Assembly (NCBI RefSeq): GCF_032362555.1
Contig: NC_083517.1
Span: forward strand, 6,778,001 to 6,842,000
Length of the DNA: 64,000 bases
DNA from: Amyelois transitella
Taxonomy: Eukaryota > Arthropoda > Insecta > Lepidoptera > Pyralidae
Direction: 5' to 3'
Under the pieces are notes generated by a model. It was not told where the DNA came from. It was given only the letters and a program-made list of their open reading frames with translations, and did not search any database. A program made the translations under genes and the position numbers. Shown piece by piece: positions 1-20,093 of this stretch (position 1 is the first letter of the stretch; every line of letters starts with the position of its first letter).

Positions 1-96
1 TAACTAATAATTATTTTTTAATCTTTAGTCCAGCTAGTGAAAAGTAATAGAAAAAAATCTGATTATTTTAAAGAAATTAAACAAATGTCTACCAAC

Positions 97-761
97 CATT
101 GTAGGGTCATGTCTCCACTCCCCATCCACAAAATATTTGTACTGGTGCTCTCCTTCTGGTAAATCAATTATTGTTACAAAGTCTCCATGTGACTTTACCA
201 TAGGTATTGTTTTCCAATCTGTGAAGGTCCCACTGATATAAACCTGAGGACATACATGCATATTCTTATTGCTTCTGGACCACATTCATTTTAAGGGAAG
301 TCAAAAGGACCAATTTTATTTAACAATATTGACATTAGTACTTGTCATTCACTGCTTTATACAATATTAATGCCTACTATTTGATGCAAGTGTTAATAAT
401 ATCATAGAATAAATAACCTTGAACAAAGGACAACAAAAGCCTTAAATTGTACCTGTTTGCCACCACCTTCCCACTTGAACACAGTAGGCAGGACCTTTGC
501 GTCATCGCTGGTTTTGTTACTGTCAGTAAGCGTATTTGACCTTTCACGCGGTTCATTGTATTCTACACTACTTTCTGGAACAGCCTTAGTATAATATGGA
601 GCTCCATCTTCGATGTTATTATCTTCTTCAATACATTGATCGGGTTTTTTGTCAAATGTAAAGGCCTCTCCTTCCTTAGCTGGTGAAGATGGACCGACAT
701 CTGGTGATTTAGCCAAATCTCTGTTCCACTCTTTTTGTTGATTGCTTCCGGCATTTCCCAT
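97..761 (-). CDS. alc: AMP-activated protein kinase subunit beta (N-terminal part, gene runs off window)
   Basis: This is the regulatory beta subunit of AMPK, the scaffold that joins the catalytic alpha and gamma subunits in energy sensing. Two coding exons are visible on the minus strand: 761-453 (103 codons) and 243-97 (49 codons), joined in phase 0; later exons lie left of position 1. The protein begins MGNAGS, so Gly2 is a predicted N-myristoylation site as in the family. A hydrophilic low-complexity N terminus of about 90 residues follows. The glycogen-binding CBM48 domain then starts with FKWEGGGKQVYISGTF and continues through the conserved DLPEGEHQYKYFVDGEW block. The donor at the end of exon 2 (GTTGGT) is weak, so that boundary is less sure. 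The start codon at 761 is chosen because it gives the family's MGN start. The gene is head-to-head with the amino acid transporter. The symbol is that of the Drosophila orthologue, alicorn. Confidence 0.93.
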
Positions 762-9019
<8,258 letters not shown>

Positions 9020-11132
9020 AGTGTAATATATTTATTTGAAAATAGACGTTATTTGACTAGAACCAAAGAGTTTTCGAATTATTTATTGTATATTAACGAT
9101 CTGACAATAATTGTGAGTAGTAATTATTTTGATCTGTTTTGCTTTTGAACGTTGTTTACTGTAGCATTTAGGTGACTTTGTTTGAGCAGAACATAAACTA
9201 AAAGTTATTTAATTTTAAGCTTTTTAAGTATTACTTGCGTCAAAATATGGTTAACATACTTCTAAATTATATTAAAAGTTTCGGGTTCTTAGTGACTCTG
9301 TAGCTTTATCTATTGAAGATACCTATCGGTACATACTATTATGTATTTTGCTTATGTAATAAATTTATATAGATGCTATGATTGAAATGTTTACAAATAT
9401 GAACTTTACAGCTGTGATTATTTTAAGTTTATTTACTCAATCTATTGTTTTGTTGATTATTTAAATATTTAAACTGTAATTAATATAGCCCGGTATTATA
9501 TAAATTATCTAAATTCGCTAAAAAATGTAAGGCTAAAATTTATTATTACAGAGGTATTTGTTATGTGAATGTATGTATATGGAATATTTATCTCTAAAAT
9601 TATATTTTTATGAAATGTTAATTGTCGCATATTGCAAAATAGAAATTAATTAAACAAGATTTGACATTATCAAATTAATAACCATGACTATTGAACATTA
9701 CAGTTATATTTAAATTAAAAGAGATAATAATTTATACCATACCCTTAGTAACAATTTACAGGCTCATTCTGCATTCATTACCTTTTTGGCCACCTTTGAA
9801 ATAATGCTGAGAAAATTATATTGTTACCAAAGATGATCATAACGAGAATAGCTGAACAGTAAAAACTGACAATAATAATATTGGTATATACGCGGTTTAT
9901 TTACAATTTTTAAACTATCATCATATCGACATTGGAAGGGACCCGATTGAATGCTGAATCAGCCTTCTTAATAATGGTAACCAAGAGAACGGTTATCTCC
10001 CAAACAAGATTGTCATTTTGCGATCTTTAAAAATTTGTTATTGCAAATATAAAACTGCTCAAAACAGAAGCTAACTAGAAATATATGCTATTAAGATTTT
10101 ACTTAAATTTGTTATTTCATGTCATGTCCAAACTATAATCTTAAATAATATTGATATAATCATATATATATGTATATATATATAAGTTTTTTATTATATT
10201 AGATATGTATATTTTTAGTATGCTTTGCAAATTATGTATTGTATAAAGATTGCATTGCACTGTCGACACAGCTAGCATAGGCATTAAGGAAAGACGTAGG
10301 AAATCATTTAATTTTCTCAAGAAATTTATTTTAATATCATTGTGCATAATCCTATCGCTTTAAGAGGGACACTGCTACGGTACCGGTATCAAAAATCTTG
10401 TCGTCTTTGAAAGTAGAAGCATTTTTAACAAGACTTCTAGTATTTGGTTACTTAAAATATTTTTTCATCATAAAAGAATGGCCTGTAGTTTTAAGAAGGT
10501 ATGTAGGTAAGTAAACCTGTTTTCTGTTCGGCCGCTTATGGCACTTTAGTGAAAGTGCCCACTTTGGTACTTAGTAAGTACATAAGTTTGGTTATTTTTT
10601 TTTAATCTTGCTGCAGATCTTTGCTGATGATTTAAAGTAGAAAAGTTTAGGTAAGTTGAGCAGATTTGTACATAAAGAAGGCAGATAAAACGGATCCCAT
10701 CAAAAGCTACACGAAAAAATTATAAATAAGGAAATCGTATTTTTTAAATGTCCTTGCTCTAGTATTTTACCTGTTCGTACCTACTAAATATTGAACAAAG
10801 AGAAGAATATGATGCTCCCAACACTTCAATGTTCTTATATAAGGATCCATGCTTCTTGTCGCACATAACTATTGGTGTTTTAAAATTAATTGTATTTAAC
10901 GTGGATAAATAATATAACCTACATACGCATGATTTGTTTTATTTGAAGGATCTTTATATATTCGCTCCTTTCCTTTCCTAGTTCCTTTGTCTAGTAAGTA
11001 CAGTACACTTGCAATCGCATCACAGGTACCTACAAACGTGACAGTATTTGTGTGCAGCTGTGCATATTATAACACGTAATCGGATTGGTCCCCATTTCCT
11101 CGTGGACTTGTATCATTAGGATTTGATACATA

Positions 11133-11710
11133 CATAAAATCACGCCTCTTTCCCGGAGGGGTAGGCAGAGACTACCTCTTTCTACTTGCCACGATTTTTG
11201 CATACTTCCTTCGCTTCATCCATATTCATAACCAGTAGCGTAACTACAGGGTGGCAAGTCGGCAAAATGCCACGGGCCCCCAGCCGGAAGGGGCCCCCGG
11301 TCAGAGGAGAATCCCAACTTCCAACATTTCTTATTTATCATACATGTTTAGTAAAAAAAAGTTTTAGTCTTTGATTTATTTTTGTTACCCACTCAGTTTC
11401 CTACACAAGTAAAAAAAATATTAAAAATTCAAAGCTTTTGTAAAAAAAGGGTTGTAACCCAGTTTTAGAACGTACCTATCCGATGAATTTTCCACGAGCC
11501 ACGAATGGTATAGTTACGCCACTGTTCATAACTCTCTCCATGCAAGCTCGGCGGTTTCGGGTACTCTTGACCTGACTCTTGGACGTCCTTAATAATTTGA
11601 TCAAGATACGGTCGTCTAGGTCATTCCGACCTTTCCCTCTACACTCTCCTTTAATATCTGCTTAGTCAACCTGCTTTTAGGATTTTGATGTTATACATAT
11701 TCCCGTAGAC
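11133..11710 (-). mobile_element. LINE 3'-end fragment (family B), split by a hAT-type insertion
   Basis: Read on the minus strand, the pieces match the tail of a lepidopteran non-LTR retrotransposon ORF, which in other window copies reads like RACMKRV, then VDEAKEVC, then a KWKDVVSAYPSGKEA-type end. The left piece (11133-11232) ends at the insertion; the right piece resumes at 11525. I infer an RTE-like LINE but cannot be sure of the clade. The copy is old and not open. Confidence 0.65.
11233..11524. mobile_element. hAT-type miniature element (MITE), 292 bp
   Basis: The element starts CAGTAGCGTAACTA and ends TAGTTACGCCACTG, so its terminal inverted repeats match at 13 of 14 positions. It is flanked by an exact 8-bp direct repeat TTCATAAC at 11225-11232 and 11525-11532, the target-duplication size of the hAT superfamily. 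There is no coding capacity. It lies inside an older LINE fragment, so it inserted later. It includes a GC-rich block with gggcccc runs near 11275-11300. Confidence 0.9.
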
Positions 11711-11944
11711 ACAACCATATACTAGTCATTTAATTTATGTTCCCATACGCACACTTATGATCATTGGATGTACAAGATAAATGGAAGCAGGTTGAATAAG
11801 CAAAAAAGAGTGTGAATGGGAATCATGGAAAGGGTACCTAAGCCAGAAGAGCCAAGACGAACTTCTGTTGAAAAGAAGAGATCGTGGCAAGTGAAGGATG
11901 TTTCTAAATATTTCTAAAAAATGACTAAAGTAATCTACATATGT

Positions 11945-12070
11945 ACCTACGTATAAGTCACGATTTAATCCTTTGCGGGGTAGACAGAGCCAACCGTCTT
12001 CGAAATACTGAAAAGCTACGTTAAACTATTTGGCTAGTTAGCCCACCGTCTAAAAGAAGAAGCCTAACAG
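11945..12070 (-). repeat. SINE-like repeat (family A), minus orientation
   Basis: On the plus strand it reads tgcggggtagacagagccaa, and later ggctagtt and aaaagaagaagcc, which are the family-A blocks in reverse orientation. It is truncated on both sides. Confidence 0.6.
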
Positions 12071-12455
12071 TAAAGTATGTAATCTAGCAAAAAAATTGGT
12101 GTCCTTTATATAGAATTCATAGGGACCTACAATTTCAAATTTCCCACTCTCCAATTACTTACGAATTCAGAAGTCATATCGTCTAGTCTATGGATTATCG
12201 ACTACTGGTTGCATTGGTTGATATTTTAAATTAATATCTGATTAATGCTATAGGATCCAGAAAACAGCAATCATCTCAGGTATTTCATAGGGGTTTTTAG
12301 TCACCCCTTTACCATTATCGATTGATACCAAATCTTTTTAAAAAAATGCTTGGATGCCTTTTTTATTATTGAGACGTGGACAGTTAGTTTTTGAACGAAT
12401 AAAAATGGTACCCACCTACTGCACGGAAATGTCATTTGTCGTCAACAATTAAAAA

Positions 12456-13364
12456 ATGTCGGAATCGTGTCAAGACGGTATAAATTGTCATGGAATTAAC
12501 GATTATGGACCCGAGGAATCGCCCACCAAACTTATTGTCAATTACATACCTGAAGTTATGACCCAGGATATGATGTATTCATTATTTTCTACAATGGGCA
12601 AACTAGAAAGTTGTAAACTGATCGCAAACCGAGGGTACGGATTCGTAGAGTACACCTCGCCAGAAGACGCTGTAAAGGCACGCAAGGCTTTCAATGGACT
12701 TCTAATGCAAAACAAGACGCTGAAAGTGTCTCACGCATTACTCAATCCAGAACTGAAACCTCCTACGAAACCGGAAGCAGACTGGAACTTGTACGTGTGT
12801 AACCTGCCGAATGAACTGACCTTGCAAGACTTACATGGACTTTTTGCACAATATGGTAAAATAGTTAATTCACGTATAGCGGCTGGAATAGCGTTTGTTC
12901 TATACGAGCATCAATATGAAGCAGAAAGAGCCATTCAAAATACAAATGGTACCACACCTCCTGGCTTTTTACACCCACTAACTGTTAAGTATGCTAATAA
13001 GAGTAACCCTAATAAACATAAAAACAATAATAATAACTTCTCTAGAAATCCTTTGGTGAAACCTTATCATTGGATAAACCACATGGGTGCTATGGGTGAC
13101 CACAACTCTCCCAGTACATGGTCTATTTATGTTTATAATATTGCCCCAGAAGTAGAGGAACTGACTCTCTGGCAATTATTTGGACCTTATGGTGCTATTG
13201 TGTCAGTAAAAATTATCAAAGATCATCAAACAAATAAAAGTAAAGGGTTTGGATTTGTGACCATGAGAAATTACGACCAGGCAGCCATGGCCATACAGGC
13301 AGTGAACGGGTATGTCTTGCACGGACAGCCGCTGTCTGTTAGTTTCAAAACTCAAAAGAGATAA
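12456..13364 (+). CDS. ELAV/Hu-like RNA-binding protein, three RRMs, single exon
   Basis: This 302-residue protein has the ELAV/Hu layout: RRM1 about residues 25-93 (RNP2 LIVNYI, RNP1 RGYGFVEY), RRM2 about 110-179 (NLYVCNL, GIAFVLYE), an Asn-rich linker about 181-215, and RRM3 about 222-298 (IYVYNI, KGFGFVTM). Members bind AU/U-rich RNA and control splicing, stability or translation. RRM3 is close to Hu/ELAV (LWQLFGPYGAI, KTQKR end). RRM1 and RRM2 lack the usual long beta2-beta3 loop: CKLIANRGYGF, and SRIAAGIAF with a degenerate RNP1. The gene has no introns, unlike its neighbours, suggesting a retrogene. The first ATG follows AATTAAAAA. AATAAA at 13403-13408 lies only 40 bases past the stop. 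Sex-lethal is a less likely alternative because it has two RRMs. Confidence 0.9.
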   Translation: MSESCQDGINCHGINDYGPEESPTKLIVNYIPEVMTQDMMYSLFSTMGKLESCKLIANRGYGFVEYTSPEDAVKARKAFNGLLMQNKTLKVSHALLNPELKPPTKPEADWNLYVCNLPNELTLQDLHGLFAQYGKIVNSRIAAGIAFVLYEHQYEAERAIQNTNGTTPPGFLHPLTVKYANKSNPNKHKNNNNNFSRNPLVKPYHWINHMGAMGDHNSPSTWSIYVYNIAPEVEELTLWQLFGPYGAIVSVKIIKDHQTNKSKGFGFVTMRNYDQAAMAIQAVNGYVLHGQPLSVSFKTQKR

Positions 13365-15622
13365 TGCTATGACTATACCTTTAATCACAATATCAGTACT
13401 AAAATAAATGGACAAAAAGAATACCTTATCATCAATTTGCCTTAATATACAATATTGCATAAAATAGTACCAATTCCCAACCCTTTACTGCAGATAAGTG
13501 TGAGGCATGTAAACACTTGTTGAAATTATTATATTACTTTGAGCTATCAATATTGTTAAGTTTGTTTCTTGTATTACGGATAATAATTTATTCAGTTTGC
13601 TCGTTAAAAGTTTACTAGAAGTTAAAGATGTATTTGACGATGATTGTTGTTGGGAAGTTCATTATCATTTGTGAGCTACTGTGCTTCATTATTTTTATCT
13701 ATTATTTAAGTATAATAAACAATTTTAATGAAAGTGCTTTTACAAGATCTTACTAATTGATAAGCCACATTGAGATGTTTAATCAGCTACTAGTTTTAGT
13801 TGTACACTTTTTTATAACATGATGTCTACGTAGGTAGTGAAACGAAATCTAGATTATATCATATTTATACATTTAGTATAAAATTTGCTGAATTAAAGTT
13901 CATTTTCACAATTTTACATAGTGTTTTAATTATATTGAAATTAGCTCATGTATGATTTTGAAATTTTTCTTTGATTCAGATTCACTTGGATATGTTTTTA
14001 TACCATTGTGAATAAAACTTACTATAGGCTTAAACTTAAGCAATATGGACAGTCCATATTCATAGTCATTTAAAATATTTAAAATAATTATATAATTTAG
14101 TTTCAAGAACAAAACAGTACATAAAAGCATTACCTTTGGTGAAGACTTATTTATTAAATGTCTTTTATCTAAACTATTTTTATTACAAAATTATTTTTCT
14201 AAATTTCCTAGGTACTGAAATGCAAAAATAAATTTTTGGTCACAAATTTATGTCCATAAAAATCCCATGAGTCATCTCTGACTAATAGTGGCGGTTTAAG
14301 ACCTACTTAAGTGTACACACATTAAGGAGTGAGTATCATGAGTAACTTCTCTTTTCTAGAACAAGTGAAGTTTACTGTGGAATCTTTCTGATGATTTCTT
14401 ATTTTTTGTCTTATTTATCTTCCTGGTCATTTGTAGTATAAAATTAAGTTAGGTACCGTGCAAGATTGCGGAGATCAGACGAATCTCATCCTGATTCACG
14501 CACTACAGAAGTATGGACGTCTCTCCGGCTCCTTTTTATAGTTATCTAAGGACTTAAACGGGCCTACCGCCATGAGAATGGGCTAAGCTGTTGGTGTCTT
14601 TTTGTTTCAAATCTAATAAGATAAGTACCTAATCAGAAGATCATTGGTGCAAATTTAGGTAATATATATTTCACGTCGCAGGCAAAAAATCAATTTTGGC
14701 GGTCTAAAGTTACATGACATAAGTATCATGAATTCTTGCGACAAACTTGGCGCATGCTCTATACCGCTTCTCGTGAATCAATATGAATGTTTGTTTGTCA
14801 TGCTACTGCGGTCTTTGATCCAGTAGAAGGAAACTAGTTCTAGCTGTGAGTAAAATCAAGAATTCACGGTGTATTCGTGTGGCAGTGAGGCCGTGGCGGA
14901 CGGCGAAAATTCTGTCGTGGCAGGCGGCGGCCTCGCCGTGAATAGTAAGGTAAATAAGTAGCAGTTAATTGTTCGTATTGTAAACTTATAGGTTGGTACC
15001 CTCTTATTGTTAACATAAACTTTTGGTCAAGTAACGTTAACCAACCTATCAATAGTAAGTTATCCAACTCAAGTATTAACTACTTAATTAGGTAAAGTAT
15101 CGACATATTTAAGAATCCTTTCTATTTGAAGACCGATATTTAATCACAAGAAAGTTTAGTTAGTTTTGGAAGAAGTAGGTAGGTAGTAGTTAGTTTTTAC
15201 TGAATTACCTATAAATATTTAAAAACTAGCTGTTAGTTATATGGACAGGAGCAACTTCATCGGCAAAAATATAAGCTCGATCGAACTGTCCTCTTTGTAT
15301 GGAGGGTTCTAAACCATCCATTATTTTTTTTCTAAGAAACTGTCTAGCGCATAGATTGTGTGAGTAGTATTTTTAATATTGAAGAAAAAAATATGTATAG
15401 CTTGCCGTTTTACTTACCTAAGTCTCCTGTATGACAAAATTTTCATACAACGCGTACCTAATGTCGCTTTCCTTCTCAAAGCAAATAGGTTATTAAAATA
15501 TGGATAAGTTTTGCCAAGATAGAGAGACTACTTAGGTAGATACAGTTATTCATAATACTATGTTTTCTGTATTAAAGAAAGCCTTTTAATGTAGGTTTAA
15601 TAATACCACGATGACTTGCAGG
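13365..15622. other. Intergenic region with a GC-rich candidate upstream exon
   Basis: This is mostly AT-rich noncoding sequence. One GC-rich island at about 14862-14953 stands out. It ends in AGTAAG followed by GTAAAT, a plausible splice donor. In one frame it is open (through VADGENSVVAGGG) and would join in phase to the first ankyrin-DHHC exon at 15623. No ATG is in that frame after the preceding stop, so it may be a 5' UTR exon, or coding only if a further exon lies upstream. Confidence 0.4.
13403..13408 (+). terminator. Polyadenylation signal of the ELAV-like gene
   Basis: An AATAAA hexamer lies 39 bases after the stop codon. The short 3' UTR this implies fits a compact, retroposed gene. 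Confidence 0.55.
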
Positions 15623-15684
15623 TGTATCCAAGTCCGGGGGCGGCGCGCGGCGTTTGGGCGCTGCCGCAGCCGCCCCCATGCAGC

Positions 15685-18600
15685 ATGGCGGCGGAGGAGC
15701 CTCTCCCCCCGTGTTCACCCCTCTCTCCGGACGCCCCACAAGCTCCACCGAGAACCATCGCCAATTACAACCACAATTCTGACCTCCATCAGCTCATTTT
15801 TGAAGCAGTTCGCTCAGGGTAAAGAACATCTAGCTGTTCAAGTTCAATAAGTTATGATAACCATTAAAAGTATAGTTGAATGGTTTTACAGCTGCATTAT
15901 AATACTAACCATAAATTCTTATAAAATCTAGCGAGGTATCTGAGATCGAGCGGTTGGTAGAGAAGCTAGGTGTCGAGGTGTTGAGCGCTCGTGATCAGCA
16001 TGGCTATACTCCGGCACACTGGGCGGCCCTGGACGGCTGCGTGGCTGTGATGCGCTACCTGGTCGAGAGGGGGGCGCCTATTGACCTCTCCTGTCTGGGC
16101 ACGCAGGTATAGCTATGAGCTTATAAAATATACTTAAAAGAGATAAAGTCTCATTTAGAGAGATCGGACATTTGATGCACTTTGGTTAATTGGACTGTAT
16201 TTAAAGAAACATAGAACGAACTTGGGCATAAGTTCATCTAAACGATTTAATGTTGTGACCCTTATTGTTAAACTCAATAACATTGATTAAAATACACATT
16301 TGAGTTTTTAAAATAACAAAAACTAAGAGGTTTGAGCAATTGAGCATGTAATATAAAATGGTCAAAGGGGTTATCTAGGTCCTACCTATAAAAGGACACA
16401 ACGGGAACAAACGCCAGGATGTTAATATCTATCTCATTGTTGAGAAAATTCATACTTGTCTTTGTATCGTTCCAGGGCCCACGTCCCATCCACTGGGCGT
16501 GTCGGAAGGGCCACGCATCCATAGTACAAGTGTTGCTGCAATGTGGAGTAGCTGTTAATGCAGCTGACTTTAAAGGTTCTCTACTAACTAACTCTTCTCA
16601 ATTTATCTCAGTTTCTTATCCCAAATCAGATCATCTCCGAAGAAAGTCAAATCACTGGTTTATTTAAAGTAATCTGCCACGTTTAAAAGCTTTTCATTTA
16701 AGTATTTTCGCTAGAACCTTGGGTAAAAATCAATCCGAAATACCTAGCGCTAAATATACAATAACAAAATATATATTTCCAGGATTGACACCCCTAATGA
16801 CGGCGTGCATGTACGGTAAAACCGCGACCGCTGCCTATCTCCTCGGCATGGGGGCTGCCACCAGACTGTCTGACATCAACGGAGACACAGCCCTACACTG
16901 GGCCGCGTATAAGGGTCATGCAGACCTGGTCAGACTGCTGATATACTCGGGCGTACCATTACATTGCACGGATAACTTCGGGTCGACACCCCTGCACCTT
17001 GCGTGTTTGTCCGGCAATCTTACCTGCGTGCGTTTGCTATGTGAGAAAGTAAGTAATTTGACCTACATTGAAGTATGATATGTATACGTACTACATACCT
17101 AAAAAGTACCTACTTATTTATAAGGGTAGTCTTAGATATACTTATGGTCTAGCTGCCGTGGGAATTTCTAAGAATTAAGGATGTCCATGCATCCTCCTAA
17201 TAAATATAATAAATGCTAAAGTTTGTAGATAAGGATGTATACCTAGATGTGCATTTGTTACTCTTTCTTTTCTTTCTGTTCTTCTTTCGCGTAAAAACAA
17301 CTGGACGAAATAAAAGAAATTTGGTACACGGGTATGGGGTACCTACCTACCAAGAATAAACATGGAATAACATCATAATCATAATAATTCCGGTTGACTG
17401 GAAGAGATCCCTTCATTTTGACGGCCTCTGTGGCGCAGCGGTAGTGCGCTTGTCTGTGTCACCGAAGGTCTCGGGTTCGAATCCCGGCCAGGGCATGATG
17501 AGAAATGAACTTTCTCTGATTGGCCTGGGTCTTGGATGTTTATCTATATAAGTATTTATTATAAAATATAGTATCGTTGAGTTAGTATCTCGTAACACAA
17601 GTTTCGAACTTACTACGAGGCTAACTCAATCTGTGTAATTTGTCCCGTATATATTTATATTTAATAAGTCTGCCATTGCAAGTGATTTGTTTCTTTTATA
17701 ACTATTTTCTTGTTACTGTGGTTATTTCTATGCAATAAAGATATTACAAACAAACATCCTTATAGTACTTTTACAGATTCCTGACTATTTCGGGTCTGGA
17801 ATTGGTTATGAATTTAATTTAGTATACGTAAATGTTTATATATTTACTTTTTTATATTTGTATGTATATGATTGTTAAGTCTTAAGCATCATACTCGTAA
17901 ATGAACTGTTGTTCACCTTTGTCTCAATTTTGTATGCGATCCTCTTATTGTCAGGTTGGCTAGAAGAGATCCCACTTAGGGATAAGCCCGCCTCCTTTAG
18001 TAAACAATAAAGCATTTATTTAAGTACTTACTTACTTTTTATTCCTACGGAAGAGAAGCCCAGGAGCGCGGCTAAATTCAATATTAATTAATTACTTACA
18101 TGCAATATCGCAATAAAACTATTTAACTCGTTGTTATAGGTAAAGGCAGAATTAGAACCACGTGACAAGAACGGCAAAACCCCACTGATGCTGGCCCAAA
18201 GCCACCGGCATGCCGAGGTGGTGAAATTGCTTCAAAAAGAGATGAAGAGGAAGTCTCATTGGATGCCGCCACTCTCTGAACTGTGGGCGCTGCTATTTGG
18301 AGGCGCCGGACAGTCCAAAGGCCCTTTGCTGTTCTTTTTGATCTCTGTGTTGCTGTGGGGTTACCCTATGTATGTTATCCGAGTGAGTATTCAGGTTTAA
18401 ATTTTTCTTCTTACTTTAAAAATATCATTAAGATCCCATGGTAGCTTAGATCAAGTATAAAAAAATATGGTAGATAAGTTCGTAGTTATAATTATAGTAG
18501 TAAAGTAGTACGTTTCTATTCATCATAATCTACGATGTTTATTCAGCAGCGGTAATTTTATACAATACATACATATTTATATGTTTTTTGTGTACATGAC

Positions 18601-20093
18601 TTGTAAATAAATAAATTAACAAAATAAGTAATTTGATTCGAATTTACTATGAAATATTTTTGGAGCACATTTCCTAAAAACCAAAGGAGTTAACTAAAGA
18701 AGAGTGTGTAGAAAAGAGAGTTCTTAGTTGTTCCTAAATATGCGAATAACATGGTAACATCTATTTCCAGTGTATACCGCTCACATGGAACACCCTGCGA
18801 CTCTCTCACTACTGTTTCCTGTATTGGAACGCTATAATGTGGCTGAGCTGGGTGATAGCCAACCGTCGGGACCCGGGGTACATCCCACAGAATTCTGAGA
18901 CCTACTACCGGGCAATCCGACAGATACCCTACTACGACAAGTGGAAGAAAAGAAACGTAATTTTGTCAAGATTGTGCCATACTTGCCGATGCCTCAGACC
19001 GTTACGGTGAGTGAAGGGCTTTTCTTTAATTAGGCTAAGTATTTATAAAATATGCAAGATGGAAAAATATCTACTTGTTTGTGAAGGAATAAAATAGGTC
19101 TTATTAAAGTGAGAGAAAAAGGCAAAGTTTAAACTAAAAAGGTTGTTACTTAAGTACCTAGGTGCCATCGGTACATTGCAAAACATAAACTGAATTTTGA
19201 TACTAATACCACACATCCATGTTTTTCTTGTGAATTTCATTATAAAACTATTAATTCCTGCTAGCAGAGTCACAGAGGTCATACGAGAGTCGCTCCATCT
19301 ATATGATCAGACTAACCCACTCCTGGAACGTAGTCAAAAGACAAAGGCCAATGGATATGTTTATTGTCCACAGAGCGAAACACTGCCGCATCTGCAAACG
19401 CTGCGTCGCGTACTTTGATCACCACTGCCCTTTCATCTACAACTGTGTGGGTGTCCGGAACCGCATGTGGTTTTTCCTTTTCGTCATGAGTGTTGCCATA
19501 AATTGCACGCTATCAATATATTTTGCTTGTTATTGTCTGGTACTGGAAGGTTTTGGACTCTTGTATGCGCTGGGGCTGTTGGAGGCAATAACATTCTGCG
19601 CGTTAGGATGGATACTCACATGTACTTCGGTAAGTGTTCTAATAAGAAATTTGGTTTTGCATAATTTGCTAGTCATACTGAAACAAACTATACAGAGCAG
19701 TAACTAATAACGCTGAGCTTAGGTTTTAGTGGTGTGCATTGAAATTTTCAAAATTAGTAACATGTTTTATATGTTAAATTGGGTAGGTACCTATTTGGTC
19801 ATAAATCTTTTTATCAATTATTTATGAATTTCCCATGAATGAGTAATCTGAGGGCCAAACTAACTTATTTTAAAATGTAGTAATTAAAGGTCTTTTTTCA
19901 GGTTTTGCACGCTTGCATGAATTTGACGACCAACGAGATGTTTAATTACAAGAGGTATCCATATCTAAGGGACAAAAGGGGGCGGTATCAAAACCCGTTC
20001 TCCAGAGGACCAATTATGAATCTCATAGAGTTTTTCGTGTGCCTTCCCGACAAGTGCGACGAACAGGATATTTTTCATGAAGAATCTATATGA
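15685..20093 (+). CDS. Ankyrin-repeat DHHC palmitoyltransferase (Patsas/HIP14-like)
   Basis: The enzyme S-acylates cysteines of target proteins, probably at Golgi membranes. Exons in frame are 15623 or 15685-15818, 15932-16106, 16476-16575, 16783-17048, 18140-18382, 18771-19006, 19374-19629 and 19902-20093. From the ATG at 15685 this gives 533 residues. About six ankyrin repeats ([66 protein letters not shown]) precede two membrane helices. The zinc-binding cysteine-rich domain carries the catalytic DHHC at residues 400-403 within [10 protein letters not shown]...[12 protein letters not shown]. Two more helices follow. The PFIYNCVG form differs from HIP14's PWVGNCVG, so I lean to the insect Patsas group over HIP14 itself. 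The first exon opens upstream of the ATG to an acceptor at 15622, so the true start may lie in an earlier exon. It is tail-to-tail with the desaturase. Confidence 0.9.
17422..17760 (+). mobile_element. tRNA-derived SINE in an intron of the DHHC gene
   Basis: The first 73 bases (17422-17494) are tRNA-like, with an A-box TGGCGCAGCGG and a B-box GGTTCGAATCCC, the internal RNA polymerase III promoter. A non-tRNA body follows, ending near an aataaagatatt tail and an aaacaaaca stretch. It lies in the 1.1-kb intron between exons 4 and 5, next to pieces of a LINE 3' end (ctggaagagatccc near 17399; ctagaagagatcccac near 17961). The well-kept boxes suggest a fairly recent copy. Confidence 0.8.

Larger units (their letters stand above)
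9020..12455. other. Intergenic region between the transporter and the ELAV-like gene
   Basis: The left part holds the transporter 3' UTR. An AT-rich simple stretch with tatatatgtatatata lies near 10160-10195. An old LINE fragment (about 11133-11710) interrupted by a hAT-type miniature element, and a family-A repeat at 11945-12070, fill the right part. No gene is supported. Confidence 0.6.

Noticed and set aside
10141-10347. A 68-codon minus-strand frame in the AT-rich intergenic region
   Set aside because: It is largely simple-sequence Ile/Tyr codons from a tatata tract.
17422-17494. A possible functional tRNA gene
   Set aside because: The A and B boxes are good but the sequence continues into a SINE body with no matching acceptor stem end, so it is a tRNA-derived head.
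19269-19373. Upstream extension of the DHHC exon through cagagtcacagaggtcata
   Set aside because: Its frame conflicts with the DHHC frame. The acceptor at 19373 joins in phase to give LRAKHCRIC, the expected start of the cysteine-rich core.
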